Shown in pieces: positions 52,145-60,235 of a stretch of DNA of 64,000 bases; position 1 is the first letter of the stretch, and each line of letters starts with the position of its first letter. The stretch lies in assembly GCF_013170825.1 (NCBI RefSeq), contig NZ_CP033365.1, forward strand, positions 1,872,001 to 1,936,000, given 5' to 3'. Origin of the DNA: Mesorhizobium sp. NZP2298. Lineage in GTDB: Bacteria > Pseudomonadota > Alphaproteobacteria > Rhizobiales > Rhizobiaceae. The position numbers and the translations under genes were made by a program. The notes below the pieces were generated by a model, which had not been told where the DNA came from, did no database searches, and was given only the letters and a program-made list of their open reading frames with translations.

Positions 52145-52340
52145 CTTCGCTTCGTCATCCTATGGCGGAGTGAACGCGAAGCGGAGCGGAGACCCTAGGA
52201 TCCATTCCGTTACATTTCCGACGGTTGCAGCGGTGCAGAATAAATCTCCACAGCCTCGACGCTCATGCGTCGCGGCATGGATCCTAGGGTCTGCGCCGCG
52301 TCGCTGCGCTCCTTGCTTCGCCTAGGATGACGAAGCGAAG
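52145..52340. repeat. 196-bp palindromic repeat element between zur and polA
   Basis: The whole gap between the convergent zur and polA genes is one inverted-repeat element. The ends are perfect 18-bp inverted repeats (CTTCGCTTCGTCATCCTA and its complement at 52323-52340). Inside, a second matching pair AGACCCTAGGATCCAT occurs in both arms. Arms of about 60 bp flank a centre of about 70 nt. This is the build of a MITE- or RIME-like rhizobial palindromic element. It may also terminate both genes. Confidence 0.8.
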
Positions 52341-52344
52341 AGCG

Positions 52345-55302
52345 CTAATGAGCCTCGTCCCAGTTGTTGGCCGCGCGGGCGTCGACGTGCAGCGGCACCG
52401 ACATCGATACGGCCGGCATCGCCGCGTTTTCCATGACATGGCGCACGACGGGAATCGTCGCCTCGACTTCCGCTTCGACCGTTTCGAAGATCAGTTCGTC
52501 ATGTACCTGCAGGAGCATGCGGGCCGACAGTTTGGCCTTCTCCAGTGCTTCCTCCATGCGCACCATGGCGCGGCGGATGATGTCGGCTGCGGTGCCTTGC
52601 AGGCGGGCGTTGATCGAGGCGCGCTCGTTGAACGCGCGCAGCGACGGATTGGACGAGCGGATATCGGGATAATGGATGCGGCGGCCGAAGATCGTTTCGA
52701 CGAAGCCATGCTCGCGGGCATAGGCCTTGGTCTCCTCGATATAATCGCGGATGCCGGGGAAGCGCTCGAAGTACTTCTTGATATAATTGCTGGCTTCCTC
52801 GCGCGGGATCGACAGCTGGTTGGCGAGGCCGAAGGCCGAGATGCCGTAGATGATGCCGAAGTTGATCGCCTTGGCGCGGCGGCGTATCTCGGAAGGCATG
52901 CCTTCCACGGGAACGTTGAACATTTCCGAAGCGGTGATGGCGTGGATATCGGCGCCATCGGCGAAAGCCTGCCGCAGCTGCGGGATCTCGGCGACATGGG
53001 CAAGCACGCGCAGTTCGATCTGGCTGTAGTCGGCCGAGACCAGCCGGTTGCCCTTGTCGGCGATGAAGGCGGTCCTGATCTTGCGGCCTTCGGCGGTGCG
53101 CACCGGAATGTTCTGCAGGTTGGGGTCGGAGGATGACAGCCGGCCCGTCGTCGTCGCGGCCAGCGCGTAGGAGGTGTGGACGCGCTTGGTGTCGGGATGG
53201 ATGAAGCCTGGCAGCGCATCGGTATAGGTCGATTTCAGCTTGGTGAGCTGGCGCCAGTCGACGATCTTGCGCGGCAGTTCGTGGCCTTCGGCGGCAAGGT
53301 CTTCCAGCAGTTGCGCCGAGGTCGACCATTGCCCGGTTTTGGTCTTGGAGCCGCCGGGCAGGCCCATGCGGCCGAACAGGATGTCGCCGAGCTGCTTGGG
53401 CGAGCCGATGTTGATGCGTTCGCCGATGAGCTGGTAGATTTCCTCTTCGAGCCGGGCAGCACCTTGCGCCAGTTCACCCGACAGCCTGGACAGGATCTGC
53501 CGGTCGACGGAGATGCCGCGCTGTTCCATGCGCGCCAGCACCGGCACCAGCGGCCGCTCCAGCCGCTCATAGACCGAGACCAGGCCCTTGGCGGCAAGCC
53601 GGGGCTTCAGCACCAGCCACAGCCGCAGCGTCACATCGGCGTCTTCGGCGGCGTGCGCGGTCGCTCTGTCGATGTCGACCTGGTCGAAACCGACCGAGCT
53701 CTTGCCGGAGCCGGTCACGTCCTTGAGCTGGAGCGGGGTGTGGCCAAGCCATTTCTCGGCCAGCGCGTCCATGCCGTGACCATGCGGGGTGCCGGCATCG
53801 AGCACGTAGGAGATCAGCATGGTGTCGTCGAACGGCGCGACATCGATGCCGTAGCGGCTCATGATGACCAGGTCGTATTTCAGGTTCTGCGCGATCTTGA
53901 GGACCGATTTGTCCTCGAGCAGCGGTTTCAGCACCGCCAGCGCCTCGCGAAGCAGAATCTGGTTCTCGAGCGTGCCGCCACCGAGCAGGTCACCATTGCC
54001 GCTCTTGTGAGCAAAGGGAATATAGGCGGCGCGGCCCGGCGCCGTGGCTATCGCCATGCCGATCAGTTCGGCCTGCATCGGATCGGCTGATGTCGCCCGG
54101 ACGTCGAAGGCCGTGACGCCAGCCTCCCGCGCCTCGGCGACCCAGGCCTTCAAGGTCGCGATATCGCGAATGCAGAGATAGGCTGATGTGTCGATCTTGC
54201 CGGCCGCCGCACGCTCCAGTCGCAGGGCCGAGAGCAGGGAAGGGGTATCGCCTTGCTTCGCCTTGTCCGGTGTGGCGGTTGCCTCTCCGTTGGCCTGGCC
54301 CGTCTCGGCACCGCTCCGGGCCACAACCGGCGATCCGGCGCCCACATCGGGGCCATGTGCGTTGTCGGCGCGCTCGACGGTCACCGCGACGGCCTGGACG
54401 TCGCCTGCCTCGGTGCCGGTCGCTTCCGCCACGCGGCGGGTCAGCGAGGTGAATTCCATGGTCTTCAAGAAGCCGATCAGCTTCGGCCCGTCCGGCGCAT
54501 GGAGGACGAAATCGTCCAGCCCCTCGGTCACCGGCACGTCGTTCTTCAGCGTCACCAATTGGCGCGAGATCAGCGCCTTGTCGGTATTGGCGATGATCGA
54601 TTCGCGCCTCTTGTCCTGCTTGATCTCCCCGGCGCGGGCCAGCAGCCCGTCGAGGTCGCCGAACTGCTCCAGCAACTGCGCCGCCGTCTTCGGGCCGATG
54701 CCCGGCACACCGGGCACATTGTCGACGGAGTCGCCGGTGAGAGCCTGCAGATCGACCATCTTTTCCGGCGGCACCCCCCATTTCTCGATGACTTCGGGAA
54801 TGCCGATCTGGCGGTCCTTCATCGGGTCGTACATGCCGACCGTATCGCCGACCAGTTGCATCAGGTCCTTGTCGGAGGAGATGATGGTGGTGTCGCCGCC
54901 GGCTTCGCAAGCCAGCCGGCAATAGGTGGCGATGAGATCGTCGGCCTCGAAGCCCTCCATCTCGATGCAGGGCAGGTTGAACGCCTTGGTCGCCTGGCGG
55001 ATCAGGCCGAATTGCGGGATCAGGTCCTCGGGCGGCGCCGAACGGTTGGCCTTGTATTCGGGGTAGAGATCGTTGCGGAAGGTTTTCGACGAATAGTCGA
55101 AGATGACCGCGAAATGCGTCGGCACAATGCCTACATCGGTGTTGCGGGCATCCTGCATCAGCTTCCACAGCATGTTGCAGAAACCGGAAACGGCGCCGAC
55201 CGGCAGGCCGTCGGACTTGCGGGTCAGCGGCGGCAGGGCATGATAGGCCCGGAAGATGTAACCGGAACCGTCGATGAGGAAGAGATGGTCGCCTTTTTTC
55301 AT
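52345..55302 (-). CDS. polA: DNA polymerase I
   Basis: This 985-residue protein has the 5' nuclease domain (about 5-300), a 3'-5' exonuclease-like domain (about 385-580) and the polymerase domain (about 600-985) with motifs SADYSQIELR, RRAKAINFGIIYG and LLQVHDELIFE intact. The exonuclease site looks damaged: ExoI reads FDVRATSADP where D-x-E is expected, and ExoIII reads HAAEDAD where Tyr is expected; ExoII (NLKYD, DDTMLISYVL) is intact. Polymerase and nick-translation activity should be normal, proofreading is doubtful. A Gln/Ala/Gly-rich linker (about 310-375) follows the 5' nuclease. The ATG at 55302 gives the conserved MKKGDHLFLIDGSG start. Confidence 0.96.
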   Translation of the reverse strand: MKKGDHLFLIDGSGYIFRAYHALPPLTRKSDGLPVGAVSGFCNMLWKLMQDARNTDVGIVPTHFAVIFDYSSKTFRNDLYPEYKANRSAPPEDLIPQFGLIRQATKAFNLPCIEMEGFEADDLIATYCRLACEAGGDTTIISSDKDLMQLVGDTVGMYDPMKDRQIGIPEVIEKWGVPPEKMVDLQALTGDSVDNVPGVPGIGPKTAAQLLEQFGDLDGLLARAGEIKQDKRRESIIANTDKALISRQLVTLKNDVPVTEGLDDFVLHAPDGPKLIGFLKTMEFTSLTRRVAEATGTEAGDVQAVAVTVERADNAHGPDVGAGSPVVARSGAETGQANGEATATPDKAKQGDTPSLLSALRLERAAAGKIDTSAYLCIRDIATLKAWVAEAREAGVTAFDVRATSADPMQAELIGMAIATAPGRAAYIPFAHKSGNGDLLGGGTLENQILLREALAVLKPLLEDKSVLKIAQNLKYDLVIMSRYGIDVAPFDDTMLISYVLDAGTPHGHGMDALAEKWLGHTPLQLKDVTGSGKSSVGFDQVDIDRATAHAAEDADVTLRLWLVLKPRLAAKGLVSVYERLERPLVPVLARMEQRGISVDRQILSRLSGELAQGAARLEEEIYQLIGERINIGSPKQLGDILFGRMGLPGGSKTKTGQWSTSAQLLEDLAAEGHELPRKIVDWRQLTKLKSTYTDALPGFIHPDTKRVHTSYALAATTTGRLSSSDPNLQNIPVRTAEGRKIRTAFIADKGNRLVSADYSQIELRVLAHVAEIPQLRQAFADGADIHAITASEMFNVPVEGMPSEIRRRAKAINFGIIYGISAFGLANQLSIPREEASNYIKKYFERFPGIRDYIEETKAYAREHGFVETIFGRRIHYPDIRSSNPSLRAFNERASINARLQGTAADIIRRAMVRMEEALEKAKLSARMLLQVHDELIFETVEAEVEATIPVVRHVMENAAMPAVSMSVPLHVDARAANNWDEAH

Positions 55303-55411
55303 GCCGGCAGGGATAGCGCGGCGCGATGGCTTGGTCCATGCCAAAGACATCGCCGGATATCGGTTCCGTCAACACCCTGACAGATTGGGTCATACAAATC
55401 CGCTCACGGGC

Positions 55412-55431
55412 ACGTTACAAAAGTGTAACGT
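55412..55431. promoter_or_regulatory. Operator-like palindrome upstream of the candidate sRNA
   Basis: Perfect 8-bp arms ACGTTACA / TGTAACGT flank AAAG, between the polA start and the candidate sRNA. A possible -35 TTGAAT (55440-55445) and -10 CAAATA (55463-55468), 17 nt apart, follow on the plus strand. A regulator bound here could act on the sRNA, on polA, or both. Confidence 0.45.
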
Positions 55432-55474
55432 TGATGCCCTTGAATCGCCACCTTCACAGACCCAAATACACGTC

Positions 55475-55624
55475 ATCGGCAGTTTTCGCCGAAGTCCGGA
55501 GCAAGGCCCGTCCCCCGCCTATCCCGGACAACTGCGGCAGCCTATCCCCCCTCTCCGGGCTGCCGCATCGTTTCGAGTACGAGACCGCCGTGGTTCCCCC
55601 TCCACCACGGCGGTCTTTTTTATC
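55475..55624 (+). ncRNA. Candidate small regulatory RNA with three C-rich hairpin loops
   Basis: Three stem-loops follow each other. Hairpin 1 (55494-55529) has GTCCGG/CCGGAC arms and a loop with CCCCCGCCTATC. Hairpin 2 (55533-55567) has perfect 10-bp arms TGCGGCAGCC/GGCTGCCGCA and loop TATCCCCCCTCTCCG-like. Hairpin 3 (55583-55615) has perfect 12-bp arms GACCGCCGTGGT/ACCACGGCGGTC, loop TCCCCCTCC and a run of T: an intrinsic terminator. Unpaired C-rich loops of this kind match Shine-Dalgarno sequences in other sRNAs with CCTCCTCCC or UCCC loops. No credible ORF covers the region. The 5' end (about 55475) is a guess from the promoter-like hexamers. Confidence 0.65.
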
Positions 55625-55722
55625 TTGCGGCGGCTGTTCCGGGCCGTGGTCCAATAGTCCCGGGCTTTTCGTTTCGCCGCTCTGCCTTTACGGTTCCGGC
55701 ACTGAATCGAAAGGCTTTCCAA

Positions 55723-57108
55723 ATGTCCGCAGTTTCCCCCGTCCTCGACCGCCTCGACCAGAATCTCGACCAGAGCCTGGAACGCCTGTTCGGCCTGCTC
55801 AGGATCAAGTCGATCTCCACCGATCCCGCCTATGCCGCCGACTGCCGCAAGGCGGCGGAATGGCTGGTGGCGGAGCTCAAGCTGATCGGCTTCGATGCCA
55901 GCGTGCGCAACACGCCAGGACATCCGATGGTGGTTGCGCATCATGACGGGCCGGCTGGTTCGCCGCATGTGCTGTTCTATGGCCATTACGACGTGCAGCC
56001 CGTCGATCCGATCGAACTCTGGGAAAACGATCCGTTCGCGCCAGCGATCAAGGAGGTCGGACCCGACCACAAGGTGATCACAGGGCGAGGCTCGGCTGAC
56101 GACAAGGGCCAGTTGATGACTTTTGTCGAGGCTTGCCGCGCCTGGAAGCAGGTGCATGGCAGCCTGCCGTGCCGTATCACCATCCTGTTCGAGGGTGAGG
56201 AGGAATCCGGCTCGCCGTCGCTGAAACCGTTCCTCGAAGCCAATGCCGAAGAGCTCAAGGCCGACTTCGCGCTGGTCTGCGATACCGGCATGTGGAACCG
56301 TGACACGCCATCGATCTGCGTCGGACTGCGCGGGCTGGTCGGCGAGGAGATCATGGTGAAGGCCGCCGACCGCGACCTACATTCGGGGCTCTATGGCGGT
56401 GCCGCCGCCAACCCGATCCGCATCCTGGCGAAGGTGCTGGCCGACATCCACGACAAGGATGGCCACATCACCATTCCGGGTTTCTATGACGGTGTCGAGG
56501 AGACGCCGTCGCAGGTGCTGAAATCCTGGGAGACGCTCGGCGAGACGGCCGAGACCTTCCTTGGGCCTGTCGGCCTGTCGATCCCATCAGGCGAAAAGGG
56601 CCGCTCGGTGCTGGAATTGACCTGGGCGCGGCCGACAGCCGAGTTCAATGGCATCATTGGCGGCTACACCGGCAAGGGGTTCAAGACCGTGATCGCGGCG
56701 GAAGCCTCCGCCAAGGTGTCGTTCCGCCTCGTCCACAAGCAGGATCCAAAGAAAATCCGCGCCGCCTTCCGCAAGTTCGTCGAAGACCGCATCCCGGCCG
56801 ACTGTTCGGTCGAATTCCACGCCCATGGCGGTTCGCCGGCAATCCAGCTTTCCTACGATTCGCCGTTCCTGGCCAAGGCCAAGAATGCGCTGTCCGACGA
56901 ATGGCCCAAGCCCGCGGTGACGACCGGCAGCGGCGGCTCTATTCCCGTGGTCGGCGACTTCCAGACCTATCTCGGCATGGAATCGCTGCTGGTCGGGTTC
57001 GGCCTTGACGACGACCGCATCCACTCGCCCAACGAGAAATACGAGCTGAACTCCTTCCACAAGGGTCAGCGCTCCTGGGCCCGCATTCTGGACGCGCTGG
57101 CGCGCTGA
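55723..57108 (+). CDS. M20/M25/M40 family metallo-dipeptidase
   Basis: This 461-residue cytoplasmic peptidase has the di-zinc site: YGHYDVQP (about 86), GRGSADDKGQ (about 122), FEGEEESGSP (about 158), CDTGMWN (about 187) and a late RIHSPNEKYEL (about 432). The lid/dimerisation domain lies at about 215-360. This is the long dipeptidase branch (carboxypeptidase G2 / CNDP-like) rather than ArgE or DapE. It follows the candidate sRNA terminator by about 100 nt and is co-directed with the RNase D gene. The physiological peptide is unknown. Confidence 0.9.
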   Translation: MSAVSPVLDRLDQNLDQSLERLFGLLRIKSISTDPAYAADCRKAAEWLVAELKLIGFDASVRNTPGHPMVVAHHDGPAGSPHVLFYGHYDVQPVDPIELWENDPFAPAIKEVGPDHKVITGRGSADDKGQLMTFVEACRAWKQVHGSLPCRITILFEGEEESGSPSLKPFLEANAEELKADFALVCDTGMWNRDTPSICVGLRGLVGEEIMVKAADRDLHSGLYGGAAANPIRILAKVLADIHDKDGHITIPGFYDGVEETPSQVLKSWETLGETAETFLGPVGLSIPSGEKGRSVLELTWARPTAEFNGIIGGYTGKGFKTVIAAEASAKVSFRLVHKQDPKKIRAAFRKFVEDRIPADCSVEFHAHGGSPAIQLSYDSPFLAKAKNALSDEWPKPAVTTGSGGSIPVVGDFQTYLGMESLLVGFGLDDDRIHSPNEKYELNSFHKGQRSWARILDALAR

Positions 57109-57186
57109 GCGGCGGGAAAGTCGTTTTCCTGTTGATTTTTCACCGGATCGCGGCGAGGACGGGATACGCCGCGACCGGAGAAGACA

Positions 57187-57807
57187 ATGGCCGACATTCG
57201 TTTCCACAAGCATGATCTGCCCGACCTTTCGCATTACAATGTCGGGGCGGTGGCCATCGACACCGAGACGCTGGGCCTGAACCCGCATCGCGACCGGCTC
57301 TGCGTGGTGCAGATTTCGCCTGGCGACGGCAGCGCCGACGTCATCCAGATCGCACCCGGCCAGAAGAAGGCGCCGAACCTCGTCAGCCTGCTCAGGAGCC
57401 GCAGCGTGACGAAGCTGTTCCACTACGGGCGCTTCGATCTCGCCGTGCTTTACAATGCCTTCGGGGTGATGGCTGAGCCGGTGTTCTGCACCAAGATCGC
57501 GTCGCGGCTGACGCGCACCTATACCGACCGTCACGGACTGAAGGACATCTGCTTCGAGTTGCTCGGCGTCGGCCTGTCCAAGGCGCAGCAATCGTCGGAC
57601 TGGGCGGCCGAGACGCTGTCGCCCGAGCAGCTCGAATATGCCGCTTCCGATGTGCTCTACCTGCACCGGCTGCGCGACGTGCTGGCTGGGCGGTTGGCGC
57701 GCGACAGGCGGACAAAGGAAGCCGATGCCTGCTTCCGCTTCCTGCCGACGCGGGCCAAGCTTGACCTGATGGGCTGGGACGAAGAGGATATCTTCGCTCA
57801 CAGCTGA
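57187..57807 (+). CDS. rnd: Ribonuclease D-like 3'-5' exonuclease, single-domain
   Basis: This 206-residue protein is a DEDDy exonuclease: D and E in AIDTETLGL (about 22-30), D in HYGRFDLAVL (about 83) and Y-x3-D in LEYAASDVLYLHRL (about 155). It lacks the HRDC domains of E. coli RNase D (375 residues), a shortened form common in alphaproteobacteria. It probably trims tRNA or other stable RNA 3' ends. The start MADIRFHKHDLPDL has GGAGAAG upstream. Confidence 0.88.
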   Translation: MADIRFHKHDLPDLSHYNVGAVAIDTETLGLNPHRDRLCVVQISPGDGSADVIQIAPGQKKAPNLVSLLRSRSVTKLFHYGRFDLAVLYNAFGVMAEPVFCTKIASRLTRTYTDRHGLKDICFELLGVGLSKAQQSSDWAAETLSPEQLEYAASDVLYLHRLRDVLAGRLARDRRTKEADACFRFLPTRAKLDLMGWDEEDIFAHS

Positions 57808-57951
57808 CCGCCTTCGCGACGATCCGCGCCCAGCGGCCGGTTGGGAACCAGATGCGAGCCGTCGCGTTCTGTCGGCTCGAATTACTTGCCTTCGCGATTC
57901 CGGACGGAATACCGCTACGCACTTCCCGGAATTGCTCGAAAAGGGGACGAA

Positions 57952-58155
57952 ATGGTGGACAGGAAGCCGATATCGACCGCGCCGACCGATGGCTCCAAGG
58001 TCACCATCACCTGGAAGGACAGCGACGGCGTGCTCAACGAATCCATCGGGCAATACCGCGATGACGGCTGGTGGGTCTATACCGACAGCCATACGCAAAA
58101 GAAGGTCGAGCCGACCAGCTGGCGGCCGACTTCCAGCGACGACGACGATCAATGA
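57952..58155 (+). CDS. Small hypothetical protein, acidic C-terminus
   Basis: This 67-residue protein begins MVDRKPISTAPTDGSKVTIT with AAAAGGGGA at proper distance before the ATG. The pattern KPISTAPxDG...W....GWW resembles short phage- and rhizobia-type proteins of about 60-80 residues without known function. It ends in SSDDDDQ. No membrane segment or metal motif is seen. It lies in a run of small genes between RNase D and the penicillin-binding protein. Confidence 0.65.
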   Translation: MVDRKPISTAPTDGSKVTITWKDSDGVLNESIGQYRDDGWWVYTDSHTQKKVEPTSWRPTSSDDDDQ

Positions 58156-58263
58156 GCGCCGCTGGCGGGGCCAGCTGCTTTCGAATAGCCTGAAGCCGTT
58201 GATATCGGGGCCGATTCGGAGCCTTCCGCTCCGCGCTCGCCCTCTTGCTCGGAGGAAATCGCC

Positions 58264-58518
58264 ATGGGCGTCGAAAGTCTTCTCGTCTTCATCATCATTG
58301 GTGCCATCGCTGGCTGGCTTGCCGGTCTCATCGTTTCCGGTTTCGGCTTCGGCTTGGTCGGCAACATCATCGTCGGCATCGTCGGCGCCTTAATCGCCGG
58401 CTGGCTGTTCCCGCGGATCGGTTTCTCCATCGGCGGCGGAATCATCGCTTCCATCATCCACGCCACGATCGGCGCCATCATCCTTTTGGTGCTGGTCAAG
58501 GTTCTGAAGCGAGCCTGA
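58264..58518 (+). CDS. GlsB/YeaQ/YmgE family membrane protein
   Basis: This 84-residue protein has three hydrophobic segments (about 5-23, 30-48, 56-80) with the Gly-rich GAIAGWLAGLIVSGFG and GIVGALIAGWLF motifs of the transglycosylase-associated (GlsB) family. CGGAGGA precedes the ATG. Members are small inner-membrane proteins linked to general or acid stress; a molecular function is not known. Confidence 0.88.
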   Translation: MGVESLLVFIIIGAIAGWLAGLIVSGFGFGLVGNIIVGIVGALIAGWLFPRIGFSIGGGIIASIIHATIGAIILLVLVKVLKRA

Positions 58519-58543
58519 GGCTCGAAACGACAAAGGGCGCGCC

Positions 58544-58690
58544 ATGAAGCAGAACACACTCTACCTCCTCATTGGCGCGCTCGTCGTCGTTGTCATCGCG
58601 CTTGGCGCCTATGTCTACCGCGAGCAAACGAAGCCGAAAGGCGTCGAGCTCAAGATCGACGACAAGGGCATTTCGATCCAGCAGAACTGA
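58544..58690 (+). CDS. Small single-pass membrane protein
   Basis: This 48-residue protein begins MKQNTLYLLIGALVVVVIAL, has one transmembrane helix (about 6-24) and a polar tail with KGVELKIDDKGISIQQN. It starts 26 nt after the GlsB-type gene and is co-directed, so it is probably co-transcribed. Similar short proteins with a VELKIDDxGI tail are known as rhizobial hypotheticals. The ribosome binding site is a weak AAAGGGCG. Function unknown. Confidence 0.6.
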   Translation: MKQNTLYLLIGALVVVVIALGAYVYREQTKPKGVELKIDDKGISIQQN

Positions 58691-58877
58691 GCCAGCCGCC
58701 GGTTTGGGTGGCCTATCGCTTGACACTGGCGAAGGCTATTGGCTTAGGCCGCAAGGCCACGCCCAAGAAGGCTCCGGCCAAGCGGAAGGCGAAGGCGTAG
58801 TCCGCGATCACGGCATAACTTCCAGTCCGATCGGCCATCTTGCGATTGCTCTTCGCCGGATGCATTCTCCCTGCGTC

Positions 58878-59099
58878 ATGCCACAGCAAGAATTCCTCAA
58901 TCATCGGTTGGAATGCCCCTTCTGCCTGACAATAAGGCTGCGCATCCCGCACGACGCGAAGCCGGAGACGCACATTGTTTGCGCTGACTGTGGCGAGTTC
59001 CTAGGAACATGGGACGATCTGCTCACGGACTTTGAAAAGCAGGGCGGGCACAATGGTGTGTTCCGCCTCGACAAGGGTCGTATCAAGCGGATCGAGTAG
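58878..59099 (+). CDS. Small zinc-ribbon-like protein
   Basis: This 73-residue protein has two cysteine pairs, CPFC (about 13) and CADC (about 35), spaced as in a zinc ribbon, and a charged tail (FRLDKGRIKRIE). An in-frame ATG at 58860 is an alternative start; neither has a strong ribosome binding site. No family is recognised. The preceding 187 nt hold nothing clear. Confidence 0.5.
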   Translation: MPQQEFLNHRLECPFCLTIRLRIPHDAKPETHIVCADCGEFLGTWDDLLTDFEKQGGHNGVFRLDKGRIKRIE

Positions 59100-59505
59100 A
59101 CGGCTAGTGGCCCTTGCCTGCGATTTATGGCGCTCTACATTTGCTGCGCGGCGGACCTGAGCGGTTCGTCTGGCCGGCGCCACTCAGGCAACCTATCAAA
59201 TGACAGGCGCCGGCCAACTCCCATTTAGCGCTGAGCGTTTTTCGCATTACATGCCATGGTCGTATCGCACGGCGGGCTGGGGGTTTTGTTGGGGCTGCAG
59301 CCTGCCGTCGCTGTCTCTATACGAACAGCCGGCCGACATAGGTTGTAGCCGGCCTGTCGATCATTCCTTCCCGTCCTTCATTTGCATGCTTCGCATATAT
59401 TGGAGGGGCGGATATATTCGCCAGCCGGCGCCCCTCGAAGACCCGTCGGTTAGGCCCGGTGCGCTACTGCCCCAAGTGTGTGCCAGGCCGCATCGAGGAG
59501 TTAAC
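59100..59505. other. 400-nt gap without a supported gene
   Basis: No convincing coding region is seen; one open frame covers part of it but lacks a ribosome binding site and has atypical composition. A hairpin with 8-bp arms GAGGGGCG / CGCCCCTC lies at 59403-59436, about 70 nt before the next small gene, and could be a leader structure. Confidence 0.4.
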
Positions 59506-59679
59506 ATGGAAGCGGTAGGCCTTTACCGATGCCCAGGAATTCCGCCGTTTGCCTGCTTCATGGAGCGGGGTAAGGCGAATTACATTGCCCAGGACGCCTA
59601 TCGTGCCTTGGGGCACAAGCCAGACTTCGACGCGTTGCCATGGGAAGCAGAATACAGGGCTTCAAGACAAAAGGCCTGA
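59506..59679 (+). CDS. Small hypothetical protein
   Basis: This 57-residue protein begins MEAVGLYRCPGIPPFACFME with GAGGAG 5 nt before the ATG, a strong ribosome binding site. It has two cysteines and an acidic, aromatic C-terminal half (DFDALPWEAEYRAS). No family is recognised. In-frame extension upstream to 59200 is not supported. Confidence 0.5.
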   Translation: MEAVGLYRCPGIPPFACFMERGKANYIAQDAYRALGHKPDFDALPWEAEYRASRQKA

Positions 59680-59862
59680 GAACGAAGCTCGCCGAGCAGC
59701 GGCGATGGCTGCTTCAGGCGGCCCACGATGTCCTTTTCGGAATCGCGCGTACCAGCCAGGGCCGCCCACGTCTTACGGAGCTGTCGAGCAGGTCACCGGA
59801 CGGGTGGTGAAAACCCGCCGGTCGAACCCAGCGGGCTGATTGGTGGATTAAGAAGATTGGTC

Positions 59863-59958
59863 TCAGCCCAGAATGACGGGCGGAGCTGACGGGCCAGCAA
59901 CCACCCGAGAGAGGCGGTCCTTCTTGGTCAGGACCGGCTCTTCGTAGATTTTCTTCAT
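59863..59958 (-). CDS. Putative RiPP precursor peptide 1
   Basis: This 31-residue peptide starts MKKIYEEPVLTKKDRLS and ends VVAGPSAPPVILG. The leader pattern MKKxYxxPxLxKxDxLSxV is shared with the second peptide at 60036-60131. It contains the Y-x2-P-x-L recognition motif known from lasso-peptide leaders. GGGGGA lies about 5 nt before the ATG. The predicted core is short, Pro-rich and free of Cys, Ser only once. No maturation enzyme, RRE protein or exporter is in the window. NCBI-type annotation often labels such rhizobial peptides as putative RiPP precursors. Confidence 0.6.
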   Translation of the reverse strand: MKKIYEEPVLTKKDRLSRVVAGPSAPPVILG

Positions 59959-60035
59959 GGGAATCCCCCGGTTGGCCCTCAAGCGGCAACGTGCATTGCG
60001 CCAACCGAACCGCCGGCGCGAGCCGATGGCTTAAA

Positions 60036-60131
60036 TCAACCGATGCAAGGATGTGACGGCGTGCAGTTGGCCGTGACAACAGACAACTTGTCGCGCTTCA
60101 CCAGCGCCGGCTTCACGTAGGTCTTCTTCAT
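60036..60131 (-). CDS. Putative RiPP precursor peptide 2
   Basis: This 31-residue peptide starts MKKTYVKPALVKRDKLS and ends VVTANCTPSHPCIG. Length and leader match peptide 1, but the core carries two cysteines and a threonine at the -2-like position. GGGGAAC precedes the ATG. The stop lies 77 nt upstream of the start of peptide 1, so the two are a tandem, co-directed pair. The divergent cores on a conserved leader are typical of RiPP families. The modifying enzymes must be elsewhere if the system is active. Confidence 0.62.
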   Translation of the reverse strand: MKKTYVKPALVKRDKLSVVTANCTPSHPCIG

Positions 60132-60205
60132 AGGATGTTCCCCGCTCTTAACCGGCCGATACATGCGTTCCGATGCTTGGGCTGTCAAGCCGACAGAAAA
60201 AGCCC

Positions 60206-60235
60206 GCCACCGCGAAAACGGCGACGGGCTCTTGT
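60206..60235 (-). terminator. Imperfect terminator-like hairpin upstream of the RiPP pair
   Basis: GCCCGCCACCG pairs with CGGCGACGGGC (two mismatches) and is followed on the minus strand by TTTTTC. It could end a leftward transcript entering the RiPP pair or, with the T-rich plus-strand side, act both ways. The rest of the 509-nt gap 60132-60640 holds no gene; a second hairpin GAGGCCA...TGGCCTC lies near 60375-60404. Confidence 0.4.

Noticed and set aside
59200..59679. 159-residue plus-strand reading that includes the small gene at 59506
   Set aside because: The upstream part has no ribosome binding site and odd composition; the internal ATG at 59506 has GAGGAG in place.
59863..60131. Calling the two small peptides true lasso peptides
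   Set aside because: The leader motif fits, but the cores lack an acidic residue at positions 7-9 and no lasso synthetase or protease gene is present.
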